Counted from the stretch's first letter, positions 32,816-40,597 are shown. The stretch: 64,000 nucleotides of DNA from Pseudonocardia autotrophica (GCF_003945385.1 NZ_AP018920.1:2480001-2544000), one strand, 5' to 3'. The notes: a model not told the origin generated them from the letters alone. Made by a program: numbers and translations.

Positions 32816-34250
32816 CAGGATCTCCGATCACGCCCTCTACTGTGAACCGCTGACTTCAACCTGTCTCAGGTGATCTTGGCAGAGAGGGTTGCGCCGCACC
32901 TCGCGTGAGATCGTCCCGGGATCGCGCCTGAGCTCCCGGGCGATCTCACGGACGCCGTGGCCCTGCGCCTTCAGCAGCGCGATCTCCTCACGCTCGGAGA
33001 ACGACAGATAGCGGCCGGTGGGCTCGGCCAGGCTCAGCGGCGGCATGCCACCAGCCTGGCGAAACCAGCGCACCGCGACCGGCGTCGACACGCCGATCTC
33101 CAGCGCCGCCTCTTCTGTGCGCTTGCCCTGCGCGATCAGCCGCCAGAAGGCGCGCTCCACATGCCGCGCCGGCATCGGCCGGCCCGGCGAGCGCATCGCC
33201 GGTCGCAGAGCCCGATCCGCCTGTTGCTGACGCCGTGCCATCGAACACCTCCGAGATCAGGAGAGGTGTTGCGACGACCGATTGAGTCCGCCCTGGGTTC
33301 CATGATCACCGTGGATGATCCCGCCCGGGACCTGCCCGGCGATGCCGCGCGAGTCGATGGCCATTCCGAGGGCTGAAGTGGCCAGGTCCGCTCGTTGACG
33401 GGAGTCGATGGCCCAGCCGACGACCCGGCGGGAGAAGACGTCGAGGACCACGCAGCAGTAGAGCTTTCCCTCGCGAGTGGGGTGCTCGGTGATGTCGGTG
33501 ACCCAGAGCTGGTTCGGACCGTCACGCCGGAAGTCGCGTTTGACCAGGTCAGTCACGGTCCTCGCCGAAGGGACCCGTTTCGCTTTGCGCCGCAACGGAA
33601 GTCCGGCCAGACCGGCGCGGCGCATCAGCGCTGCGACGGTCTTGCGGGACACGATCACGCCTTGGCCGAGGACGAGTTCGGCGCGAATCCTCGGCGCCCC
33701 GTAGGTCTGGCGGGACGCCTCGTGGACAGCGGTGATCCGGTCGGTCAGCCAGGCCTGCCGGATCGTCCGAGACGAGGGAGGGCGGCCGCGAGCCTCGTAG
33801 AAGCCCGCCCGGGACACCCCGAGGGACAGGCAGGCCTGCTTGACCGGGACGCCCTCAGCGGCCAGTCCCGCGACGAGGGCGAACCGAGCTTTTGGGGGCA
33901 CCACCTGCTCGACTGCGGCAGCTGCCCTGCGCAGGATCTTGACCTCAGTCTCCAACTCTGCAATCCGCGCCTTGGCCGCGGTGAGCGCTGCCGACTCGAC
34001 CTGCTCAGGGGTCGGGGTCTTGAGCCCTCGGTCGAGCAGATCCCGGGACTTCCAGCGATGCAGGCAGGACTCCGCGATGCCCAGCGACGTCGCCACGTCC
34101 CGCACTGAACGTCCCGAGTCGAGCAGATCAAGGGCGCGGCGCCGGAACTCCGGCGGGTAGGGCTTCGGCACGACGGACGATCTCCTTCACAAGATCGTCG
34201 GACACTATGTCTCCTCACGTCCGTGTCCGCTGAGCGGGGTCAACATCACT

Positions 34251-34276
34251 GTGTCCGTGAAGCGGGGTCAACATCA
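34251..34276 (-). repeat. Solo end of a second IS3-A-type element
   Basis: GTGTCCGTGAAGCGGGGTCA followed by ACATCA is the exact complement of the left end of IS3-A (29931-29956) but lies just outside its right end. It is the remnant of an earlier, now deleted copy, abutting the next IS3-type element. Confidence 0.7.
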
Positions 34277-34310
34277 CGTCACCTGAGGTGGACCCGGTCC
34301 GCCAGGGAGG

Positions 34311-34610
34311 ATGTCGTTCGTGCCTGCACCTCACCCGCCGGAGTTCCGGCGTCGCGCCGTCGAGCTGGGTCGTCTGGGCGAGAAACCGATCTCGGCGATC
34401 GCGAAAGAGCTGTCGATCTCCGAGTCGTGCCTGCGGAACTGGATGGCCCAGGCCGACGCCGATGACGGCAACACCAGCTCCCGGTTGAGCAGCGATGAGA
34501 AGCGTGAGCTCGCCGAGCTGCGCAAGACCAATCGCCGCCTCGAGGTCGAGAACGAGATCCTCAAACGAGCTGCCGCCTACTTCGCCCGGGAGAACGTCCT
34601 CCTAAAGTAG
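34311..34610 (+). CDS. IS3-E OrfA
   Basis: A 99-aa OrfA. The HTH is HPPEFRRRAVELGRLGEKPI, then AKELSISESCLRNWMAQAD, followed by a coiled coil (EKRELAELRKTNRRLEVENE) and the ILKRAAAYFARENVL end that is standard for IS3 OrfA. Its stop overlaps the orfB start by one base. It is intact, but its partner OrfB carries a nonsense codon, so the element is immobile on its own. Confidence 0.85.
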   Translation: MSFVPAPHPPEFRRRAVELGRLGEKPISAIAKELSISESCLRNWMAQADADDGNTSSRLSSDEKRELAELRKTNRRLEVENEILKRAAAYFARENVLLK

Positions 34611-35463
34611 TGTTCCCGCTGGTCCGTGAACTCGCCGACGACGGCTTCGACGTCGCGGTGACCTGCCGGGTGTTGAACGTGTGACGCCAGGGCTACTACG
34701 AATGGCGATCCGGAGTGAAGTCCGCCCGCACACTGGAGAACGAGATGCTGCTCAAACACATCGAGACGATCCACGAAGACTCCCGCGGCACGTATGGGTG
34801 GCCGCGGGTGCACACCGAGCTGTCCCTCGGCCTGGGCATGACGGTCAACCACAAGCGGGTCGCGCGGTTGATGCGCGAGGCCGGCATCCAGGGCCTCTAC
34901 CGGCGCCGGCGCCGTGGCTGCACCGTCCGTGACCTGCACGCCGAGCCCTACGCCGACCTGGTGGACCGGGACTTCGTCGTGGACGGGCCGGACGAGTTGT
35001 GGTGCACCGACATCACCGAACACCCGACCCTGGAGGGGAAGGTGTACTGCGCGGCCGTTCTCGACGCCTACTCGCGGCGCATTGTTGGATGGTCGATCGA
35101 CAGCACCATGCGCACCGCGCTCGTCGTCGACGCGCTGGGCATGGCAATCAGCCGCCGCACCCCCGAGTATCATTCGGCGATCCTGCACTCCGACCACGGC
35201 TCGCAATTCACGTCGTGGGCGTTCGGGCAGCGATTGATCGACGCAGGCCTCGTCGGCTCGATGGGCTCGATCGGTGATTGTTACGACAACTCCATGATGG
35301 AGTCGTTCTGGGGCACGATGCAACTCGAACTACTCGATTCCAGAACCTGGACGACTCGTGCGGGGCTTGCCCACGCGATATTCGAGTGGATAGAGTGTTG
35401 GTACAACCCCAAGCGGCGACATTCCAGCATCGGAATGCTCTCGCCGGTGGACTACGAAATTGA
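34610..35463 (+). pseudogene. IS3-E OrfB transposase with in-frame stop and lost C-terminus
   Basis: An integrase-core transposase: GTYGWPRVHTELSLGLGMT, the first Asp in LWCTDITEHPTLEGKVYC, the second in AILHSDHGSQFTSWAFGQR, and the Glu in MMESFWGTMQLELLD. A TGA at 34682-34684 interrupts the frame 24 codons after the start, just before RQGYYEWRSG, where functional homologues have a sense codon. The C-terminal end after SPVDYEI is replaced by unrelated sequence running to a stop at 35557. Both defects make it inactive. Confidence 0.88.
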
Positions 35464-35756
35464 CTGCCTACTCCGTACAGCAGTCGATGCTCCCTTCTGG
35501 TGCTGGCCGAGCCGCCACCCCCGAACAACTTTCAGTGACCTACGTCACGATCCCTGAGTCAGGCCCTGGGAAGCGTCGGCGCGGTCCACGTCAGGCTCGA
35601 CGATGCCGAACGGGCGCGGCTCCAGGCGGTCGAGCGCTGCGCCGCGGCGGGGCGCACGACGACGCGGATCGGGTTCGGCAGCGGATCGCCGACCTGGCGA
35701 TATAGCGGGTTATCACCAGGTCCACCATGGATAGTCATGTGACCGCGCCCTTGACG
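35464..35756. other. Remnant stretch between IS3-E and the winged-helix regulator
   Basis: No intact gene. On the plus strand, VHVRLDDAERARLQAVERCA in one frame and DADRVRQRIADLAI with a stop (35703) in a neighbouring frame look like the two parts of one small decayed protein with a frameshift near 35645. Its family is not recognised. Confidence 0.4.
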
Positions 35757-35772
35757 TACGAATCATGTTTCG
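35757..35772. promoter_or_regulatory. Operator-like motif TACGAA-N6-TTCG, site 1
   Basis: TACGAATCATGTTTCG shares ACGAA-N6-TTCG with the sites at 36391 and 37061. No intact gene starts beside it now; it may be a relic of a promoter lost when the neighbouring sequence was replaced. Confidence 0.45.
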
Positions 35773-35939
35773 CGATTATGAGTGCGCTAAGGCGGTGACG
35801 GGGTGTGAGCAGACGGTGTGGTGATGGTCGTGGGCTGGTCGGCTCAAGGTGGTTCGGATCGACACCGAGGGGCCAGCCTGGGGTTGCGCGGGACGCGTCA
35901 GCGCGTCTGGGGCGGGCGAGTAGAAGTGAAGGAGGGGGG

Positions 35940-36385
35940 TCAGTGTCGGTCGACAGTTGCCGCCGCGGTGTCCGGTGCGAACAGGGCGAGCAGTGCACCG
36001 ATACGGTGCTCGCTCTCGGCGGGGTGCCGGAACCGGCCTGCCTGGTTGACGGGTACTGGTTGCGGCGGCCGATCCGGGTGCGGGCGAGGTAGCCGCCGGC
36101 CTCGAGGTCGGCGACGATCATCTGAACGGCTCGTTCGGTCACGCCGACCGCGGTGGCGACGTCACGCATCCGGGTCTCCGGGTCTGCGGCGATGGCCAGC
36201 AGTACGTGGGCGTGGTTGGTCAGGAAGGTCCATGCCGGCCCCACCGGATCCGGGTTCGCCGGTCGCGAGGCTGCCGGCATCGCTTCTGTCGGCTGCGCTC
36301 CCGTGGATCCGTTCGTCGTCCCGGCCTGGCCTGTTGCCCGGTTCACGGCCCGCCCCTCTGAGTCTACGTCGGTGCGCAGCATCAT
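35940..36385 (-). pseudogene. Winged-helix (MarR-like) regulator with a 1-base frameshift
   Basis: The N-terminal and central parts are well preserved: [20 protein letters not shown], then [20 protein letters not shown] and [20 protein letters not shown], an HTH plus wing. Just after RRNQY one base is missing. Reading on in the other frame gives the expected tail [20 protein letters not shown] and a stop at 35940, whereas the present frame runs on to 35735. The HTH is intact, so a protein with an altered tail might still bind DNA; otherwise it is a pseudogene (or sequencing error). An ACGAA-N6-TTCG motif lies six bases upstream of the start, which suggests autoregulation. Confidence 0.75.
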
Positions 36386-36390
36386 CCATG

Positions 36391-36406
36391 TACGAAGCCT
36401 GTTTCG
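36391..36406. promoter_or_regulatory. Operator-like motif TACGAA-N6-TTCG, site 2
   Basis: TACGAAGCCTGTTTCG lies directly upstream of the start codon of the winged-helix regulator (36385) and 45 bases upstream of the truncated TerC/carbonic anhydrase segment on the other strand. It is centrally placed for divergent control. Sites 1 and 2 share TACGAA-N3-TGTTTCG. Confidence 0.55.
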
Positions 36407-36451
36407 CTACACCGGCTGCGGTTGAGGCTGGTCAGGTCCCGAGGAGTGTTC

Positions 36452-36518
36452 GTGTTCGACGTTCCGTTGTGGCTGTGGTGGGCCTTCGCCGCCACTGTGG
36501 TGATCGCGCTGGCTACTG
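36452..36518 (+). pseudogene. Start of a TerC/Alx-like membrane protein, fused out of frame to carbonic anhydrase
   Basis: After a GAGGAG ribosome site (36441-36446), GTG 36452 begins VFDVPLWLWWAFAATVVIAL. This resembles the first helix of the TerC protein encoded at 38937 (LLVPLWAWLAVLAVILVMLA). After about 20 codons the sequence becomes that of a beta-carbonic anhydrase in another frame. It is best explained as a deletion joint that fused two genes. The resemblance is short, so the TerC assignment is tentative. Confidence 0.45.
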
Positions 36519-37004
36519 GGCTGCTCGGACTCGCGGGTGGCCGCGGAGATCGTGTTCGACCGCGGTCTGGGTGACCTGTTCGTGGTGCGCACCGCCGGGC
36601 ACATGCTCGGCGCCGAGGTTCTGGCCAGCATCGAGTTCGCCGTCCTGGGCCTGGACGTGCCGCTGGTCGTGGTGCTGGACCACGACCGCTGCGGCGCCGT
36701 TGCGGCGGCGATCGCCGCCCACGACAGCGGTCGCGCCCCGACCGGGCACCTGCGCGTGGTGGTGGAGCGGCTGAGCCCGGAGATCCTACGCGCGCAGGCC
36801 GAGGGCATCACCGACCCCGACGCGATCACCCGCCTGCACATCGCCAGCACCGCTCACCGGCTGCTCGACGACGCCCCCGGCCTACGCGGGCGGGTCGACG
36901 CCGGCCGCTGCGCGGTCGTCGGTCTCGGCTACGCCCTGGCCGAGGGCCGTGTCGACAGGGTGGTCGCCCACGGGCCGGTCACGCACGGAATGTCAGCACC
37001 GTGA
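36519..37004 (+). pseudogene. Beta-carbonic anhydrase lacking its N-terminus
   Basis: About 160 residues of a beta-class carbonic anhydrase, which interconverts CO2 and bicarbonate. The zinc-ligand region GCSDSRVAAEIVFDRGLGDL is present, followed by FVVRTAGHMLGAEVLASIEF. The expected zinc His/Cys pair VLGHDRCGA reads VLDHDRCGA here, so His and Cys are kept. An in-frame stop at 36501 lies only seven codons before the first zinc Cys, so the 40 or so residues normally preceding it are missing. The only in-frame starts lie after the zinc Cys. Most likely inactive. Confidence 0.75.
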
Positions 37005-37060
37005 GCGCAGTCGTGACAGCGCGCCTGGCGGCACCCACCGCTAGTAAGACTGCACTGTGG

Positions 37061-37086
37061 TACACGAACTACATTTCGTGTATAGT
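37061..37086 (+). promoter_or_regulatory. Perfect inverted repeat TACACGAA-N6-TTCGTGTA with -10 box, site 3
   Basis: Eight-base perfect arms (37061-37068, 37075-37082) contain the same ACGAA-N6-TTCG core as sites 1 and 2. The -10-like TATAGT at 37081-37086 overlaps the right arm, so a bound protein would block the promoter. The likely target is the four-gene unit from 37255 onward. Confidence 0.6.
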
Positions 37087-37254
37087 GGTTCGTGAGGGGA
37101 GTACCTCGATCCGGTATCCGTCGTCATCACGGCACCTCCGCAGGTGCCCGGCGAACCCATTCGCGACACCGGCAAGATGGTCCGGTGCGGGTGGAGGGAG
37201 ACCTCGCTATCCCCGTCCGTGCTGGTTGCGGGCGGCTCAGCCGAGGAGCCCGTC

Positions 37255-37731
37255 ATGACACCTCTCTCCGCAGCATCCGGCCCGCCGCCGAGGCTCGGCG
37301 ACCCGTCTGTGGTTTGTCGCTTGCCCCGTCGGAACGGCAGTGGTGTGGTTGCGCCGTTGCTGGTGGTGGTGGCCGGTCCGCGGGACGTGACCGGTTCGCT
37401 GGTCGACGCGGCCGGTCGTTCCGTGGCCGAGGAGCGGTCGCTGGTGGTTGTGGTGGTCCGCCCGGCGGCTCCGTTGACGATCAACCCGGTGGTGCAGGCG
37501 CTGGTCGCGCGCCGGGTCGGGGACCAGGTCGCCAGCTTGTCGCGGGCGGCCCGCCTGATGAGCACGATGGTCGGGGTCGAGGTGTCCGAGACCGTCGTGG
37601 TGCGGGAACCGGTGCGGTGGACCCGCGCGGGGCGACGCCGTGCCTTGACCCGCCGGCTGCACGCGCTCGCCGGTAACCTGGGTGCAGAGCTGCACCCCGT
37701 CGACCGGTGCGACGACGGGGGCCCCCGGTGA
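37255..37731 (+). CDS. Hypothetical protein, first gene of the TerC unit
   Basis: 158 aa; not recognised. The middle has two strongly hydrophobic beta-like stretches (VVAPLLVVVAGPRDVTGS and RSLVVVVVRPAAPLTINP), and the C-terminal half is basic and helical (RRALTRRLHALAGNLGAE). No signal peptide or clear membrane helix is seen. The start ATG 37255 has GAGGAG seven bases upstream. Its stop overlaps the GTG start of the baeRF-like gene (GTGA), so the two are coupled and probably act together. It stands behind the operator-like repeat at 37061. Confidence 0.6.
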   Translation: MTPLSAASGPPPRLGDPSVVCRLPRRNGSGVVAPLLVVVAGPRDVTGSLVDAAGRSVAEERSLVVVVVRPAAPLTINPVVQALVARRVGDQVASLSRAARLMSTMVGVEVSETVVVREPVRWTRAGRRRALTRRLHALAGNLGAELHPVDRCDDGGPR

Positions 37732-38927
37732 CCGCGAACGCCACGCCGGCCCACACTGACGGTTCCGTATCCCCGACCTCGCTGGCCCCGACCCCGCTGA
37801 CCGCGGCGGCTGTGCTGGGGTTGCAGGGTCATCGCGCCTTCCCGACCGTGTCGTTGCTGCTGACCACCACACCGGGGGAAGGTCTGGACAGCCAGGGTCG
37901 GGCCGCCATGGATGCGTTGGCGCGCAAGGCGCGTCGGCGGCTGCTCGGCGTCGACGACGCGGCCACGCGGGACCTGGTGCGTGTGCTCGATGCCGTGGTC
38001 GCCGGGATCGTCGGCCCGCTCGATCGTGGGCTGGGCCTGTTCGTCTCCACCGGACATGTAGCCCGGTTCGACCTGCCGGTCGAGGTGAGCGACCGGTGCG
38101 TGATCGACCCGACCTTCGCCACCCGGGACCTGGTGCGCGCCCTGCACCGCACCCCGCGCCATGTAGTGCTGCTGTTGGCCGCTGACGAGGCCCGCCTACT
38201 CGACGCGCCCGGGGGACGGATGAGCCCGGTGACCCATGGATTCCCGCGCACCGACCCGGGGCACCGACGTGGTGAGCCGGCCCGGGAGCGGTCCTCCGTG
38301 AGGTGGACCAGTCGCTGGGCGCCTACCTGCGACTGCATCCCGCCCCGCTGGTCCTCGCGGCCGCGCAGCCCACCCTGGCCACGTTCCGCCGGCTCTCGCG
38401 CCACACCGCCCGGCTGACCGGCACACTGACCGGGAACCACCTGTCCACCCCGCGCGAGCAGCTGCAGACCCGGGTCCGGCCGATGATCGAGGACTACTTG
38501 CTCTCCCGCCAGGCCGAAGCGCTCACCCTGCTCGCCGAACGGGCCGACCAGGGCCGCGCGGTGCACGGCATCGAACGGGCCTGGCTGGCCTCGCGGTGGG
38601 AACGCCCCGAGATGCTCGCGGTCGAGCAGGGCTACTTCCAGCCGGCTCGGCTCTCCGCCGACGGGGACACCCACTTCCCGACTAGCGAGGTGGCGCAGCT
38701 GAGTGCTCCGGACGTGCTCGACGACGCCGTCGACGAGCTCATCGAGGCGGTCCTGGCCCGCGGCGGGTGGGTCGCGCTGCTGGCCGACCGGACCCTGCCC
38801 GCCGACGGCCGCGTCGCCCTCACTCTGCACCCTGACCCGCCACGGTCACCCCGCCCCGGTTCCTGCACTCCTGGTACCCGCGGCGCGACGGACGCCCCTG
38901 CCCGTCGATCCGGAACCCCTGTCCTGA
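37728..38927 (+). pseudogene. baeRF-like (bacterial archaeo-eukaryotic release factor) protein with frameshift
   Basis: Two overlapping frames together give a protein of about 390-400 residues of the baeRF type. The N-part has HRAFPTVSLLLTTTPGEGLD, LDRGLGLFVSTGHVARFDLP and HRTPRHVVLLLAADEARLLD. The C-part has REVDQSLGAYLRLHPAPLVL, IEDYLLSRQAEALTLLAERA and DAVDELIEAVLARGGWVALL. The switch near 38293-38300 is explained by one missing base (GAGCGGTCC in place of GAGCGGTTCC). The true C-terminal end is unclear because of a possible second shift near 38840. baeRF proteins are eRF1-like and are thought to act on ribosomes under stress or attack; function here is inferred. Confidence 0.6.
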
Positions 38928-38936
38928 AGGTGGTGT

Positions 38937-40025
38937 GTGTTGCTCGTTCCCCTCTGGGCCTGGCTCGCGGTTCTCGCCGTGATCCTGGTAATGCTCGCGA
39001 TCGACCTGTTCGCCCACCGGCGCGCCCATGTCATCGGCGTCCGTGAGGCCGCCGCCTGGTCGGTGGTGTGGGTGGCGTGCGGGGTCGGGTTCGGTGTCCT
39101 GATCTGGTCGCTCTACGGCGCCGAACTGGGCCAGCAGTACTTCGCCGGCTACCTCATCGAGAAGTCCCTCGCCGTGGACAACGTGTTCGTCTGGGCGATC
39201 ATCTTCAGCTATTTCGCCGTGCCACGGGAGTACCAGCACCGGGTGCTGTTCCTCGGCGTCCTCGGCGCGCTGGTGTTCCGTGGGATTTTCATCGCCGCCG
39301 GCTCGGTCATCATCGCCAGCTTCTCCGCGATCCTGTACCTGTTCGCCGCGTTCCTGATCTACACCGGCTACCGGATGATCCGCACCCGCGACGAACACCT
39401 CGACCCGGCGAAATCCCGCGCCCTGGCCCTGTTCCGGCGCATGGTCCCGATGACTGATGCCTACCACGGTCAACGGCTGCTGATCCGCCGCGGTGGGATC
39501 CTGCTCGCCACTCCGCTGCTCGCGGTGCTGGTCCTCGTCGAGGTCACCGACATCGTGTTCGCCGTCGACTCCATCCCGGCGATCTTCGCCGTCACCGACG
39601 AACCGTTCCTGGTGTTCACCGCCAACGCCTTCGCCATCCTCGGGCTGCGCGCAATGTACTTCCTGCTCGCTGACCTCATGCACCGCTTCATCTACCTCAA
39701 GCTCGGCCTCGCCTTGGTCCTGATCTGGGTCGGGATCAAGATGGCGCTCAAGGTCGACCTGTTCTACATCCCCACCACGATCTCCCTCGCCGTCATCGTC
39801 ACCATCCTCGCCGTGTCCATCGGTGCCAGCCTGCGCGCCACCCGCGGACAAGCCCGCCAGGCGATCACCGAACCGGAGAACCCGCCGTTCCGGATCGCCA
39901 CCCCCGCCGAGATCGCCGCCCTGCAACCGACCTGGCGACCCCGCCGAGCCGGGCGCCGCAGCGAACCGGCACCCGCCGACCACACGACCACACCACCGCC
40001 GCCACGACCAGGCGAGGATCGATGA
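38937..40025 (+). CDS. terC: TerC/Alx-family integral membrane protein
   Basis: A 362-aa protein with about nine membrane helices. Family hallmarks are GYLIEKSLAVDNVFVWAIIF, PREYQHRVLFLGVLGALVFR and LVLVEVTDIVFAVDSIPAIF, with the conserved Glu and Asp residues in the membrane helices that bind metal. A basic, Pro-rich cytoplasmic tail of about 50 residues ends it. TerC/Alx proteins export manganese or support tellurite and other stress resistance. GTG 38937 is the likely start; TTG 38940 is an alternative. Its stop overlaps the next start (ATGA at 40022). It is the best preserved gene of the unit behind the operator at 37061. Confidence 0.92.
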   Translation: MLLVPLWAWLAVLAVILVMLAIDLFAHRRAHVIGVREAAAWSVVWVACGVGFGVLIWSLYGAELGQQYFAGYLIEKSLAVDNVFVWAIIFSYFAVPREYQHRVLFLGVLGALVFRGIFIAAGSVIIASFSAILYLFAAFLIYTGYRMIRTRDEHLDPAKSRALALFRRMVPMTDAYHGQRLLIRRGGILLATPLLAVLVLVEVTDIVFAVDSIPAIFAVTDEPFLVFTANAFAILGLRAMYFLLADLMHRFIYLKLGLALVLIWVGIKMALKVDLFYIPTTISLAVIVTILAVSIGASLRATRGQARQAITEPENPPFRIATPAEIAALQPTWRPRRAGRRSEPAPADHTTTPPPPRPGEDR

Positions 40026-40597
40026 TCGCCCGACAGGTTCTCGCCGCGATGCGACCCGCGCCCACTCCCGCGCAGCTGGCCCGGGTGCTGCGACCGCGCA
40101 CCGGGGAGCGGATCCTCGAGATCCGCCCCGGCCTGGGCCACCACGCCCGCCACATCGCCGGGCTCGTCGGCCCCAGCGGTCAGGTGCACCTGCTCGACAC
40201 CCCCGAGCACATGCTCGACGACGCCCGCCTGCGCACCGCTGGGCTCCAGCCCCGGGTGATCGCCCGGGTCGCCGACGCCCGCCGCCTACCTCTCGACGAC
40301 CACTCGATGGACGCCGCCTACCTCGTCGGGGCGCTGTCCACCCTGCCCGACCCCGGCTGCGTCCTAGACGAACTGCACCGCGTGCTGCGACCCGGTGGCC
40401 GGCTCGTGATCGCCGAGCATTACCGCGCCCACTGGCTCACGCTGCGCGACACCCACGCCCTCGCCCGGAGACACCGATTCCGGGTCGAACACCACACCGG
40501 ACGGCTGCGCTACCTCACTCTGTTACGTCCGAGCACCAGCCCGACACCGCCAGACAGGACAGGACACCGGCTGCCCGCGGTGCGGGCCGACACCTGA
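40022..40597 (+). CDS. SAM-dependent methyltransferase coupled to terC
   Basis: A 191-aa class I methyltransferase-like protein. The SAM-binding loop reads ILEIRPGLGHHARHIAGLVG (Arg in place of the usual Gly of E/D-x-GxGxG). Then come QVHLLDTPEHMLDDAR, VADARRLPLDDHSMDAAYLV and LDELHRVLRPGGRLVIAEHY. The UbiE/COQ5-like pattern fits a small-molecule methyltransferase. The start overlaps the terC stop (ATGA), so joint expression is expected. The altered motif I may weaken cofactor binding. The substrate is unknown. Confidence 0.8.
   Translation: MIARQVLAAMRPAPTPAQLARVLRPRTGERILEIRPGLGHHARHIAGLVGPSGQVHLLDTPEHMLDDARLRTAGLQPRVIARVADARRLPLDDHSMDAAYLVGALSTLPDPGCVLDELHRVLRPGGRLVIAEHYRAHWLTLRDTHALARRHRFRVEHHTGRLRYLTLLRPSTSPTPPDRTGHRLPAVRADT

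Larger units (their letters stand above)
31300..32888 (-). mobile_element. IS-B copy 1 (IS3 family, 1,589 bp)
   Basis: Bounded by GGTAGCTGTCAAG on the left and CTTGGCAGAGAGGG on the right; the inner inverted repeat shares CAAG and CTGAGACAG. The 4-base target duplication TTGC lies at 31296-31299 and 32889-32892. It carries orfA and orfB on the minus strand. The same sequence occurs at 41008, 47551 and 59207; I saw no difference where compared, apart from the ISAs1 insertion in copy 2. Confidence 0.95.
30257..33241 (-). pseudogene. IS30-A transposase, interrupted by IS-B
   Basis: The N-terminal part (to about 32893) has the IS30 HTH pair: TGRYLSFSEREEIALLKAQG and VREIARELRRDPGTISREV. The C-terminal part (30257-31299) has the DDE core: PGHWEGDLIIGLNRSAIGTV, SLTWDRGKELSAHAQF and HSPWQRGTNENTNGLLRQYF. 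Removing IS-B with one copy of TTGC restores a 463-residue frame through VRRNAATRGG, so this insertion is recent and simple. The gene is now non-functional. Confidence 0.9.
30250..33292 (-). mobile_element. IS30-family element IS30-A, split by IS-B copy 1
   Basis: Imperfect inverted repeats, GGGCTCAACTGGTGGTTGC on the left and GGACTCAATCGGTCGTCGC on the right (read inward), both running into AACACC. The 3-base duplication CTG flanks it at 30247-30249 and 33293-33295, inside the IS3-A transposase gene between its GDHGTQ and FTSWTF codons. Its own length without IS-B is about 1,450 bp. Confidence 0.85.
29947..34171 (-). pseudogene. IS3-A transposase (single-frame OrfAB), interrupted
   Basis: Two parts: the N-terminal part at 33296-34171 and the C-terminal part at 29947-30246. 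Joined at the target duplication they give one 392-codon frame, so the gene was intact before IS30-A entered. The N-part has an HTH (PKPYPPEFRRRALDLLDSGR) and a leucine zipper, then the DDE domain with the first Asp in LWVTDITEHP and the second in IIHGDHGTQ. The C-part has the Glu region DNAVAEAFWGRMQTELLD and RRRRHSALEWMSP. Unlike most IS3 elements, OrfA and OrfB are in one frame without a frameshift signal. Confidence 0.9.
29931..34248 (-). mobile_element. IS3-family element IS3-A, split by IS30-A (outermost of a three-level nest)
   Basis: The ends are long inverted repeats: TGATGTTGACCCCGCTTCAC on the left, and on the right the complement of a TGATGTTGACCCCGCTCAGC version, matching over about 40 bases. 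The 3-base target duplication CTG stands at 29928-29930 and 34249-34251. Without the inner insertion the element is 1,272 bp. It is inserted into the 3' end of the folC-like gene, directly against an older end remnant of the same type. Confidence 0.9.
34281..35463 (+). mobile_element. IS3-family element IS3-E, 3' end lost
   Basis: Begins near TGAGGTGGACCCGG and encodes orfA and orfB in the usual overlapping order. After the conserved tail of the transposase (LSPVDYEI) the sequence changes abruptly, and no right inverted repeat could be found. The element is therefore truncated on the right at about 35463. Exact left boundary uncertain. Confidence 0.65.

Noticed and set aside
31752..32873. Long plus-strand frame of 373 codons antisense to the IS-B transposase genes (repeated in the other copies)
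   Set aside because: Arg/Pro/Val-rich shadow of orfA/orfB; it recurs only because the element recurs, and no family pattern is visible.
35735..35939. C-terminal extension of the winged-helix regulator to 35735
   Set aside because: After the frameshift the residues are Pro/Arg/Thr-rich with no conserved pattern, while the alternative frame gives the expected family tail ending at 35940.
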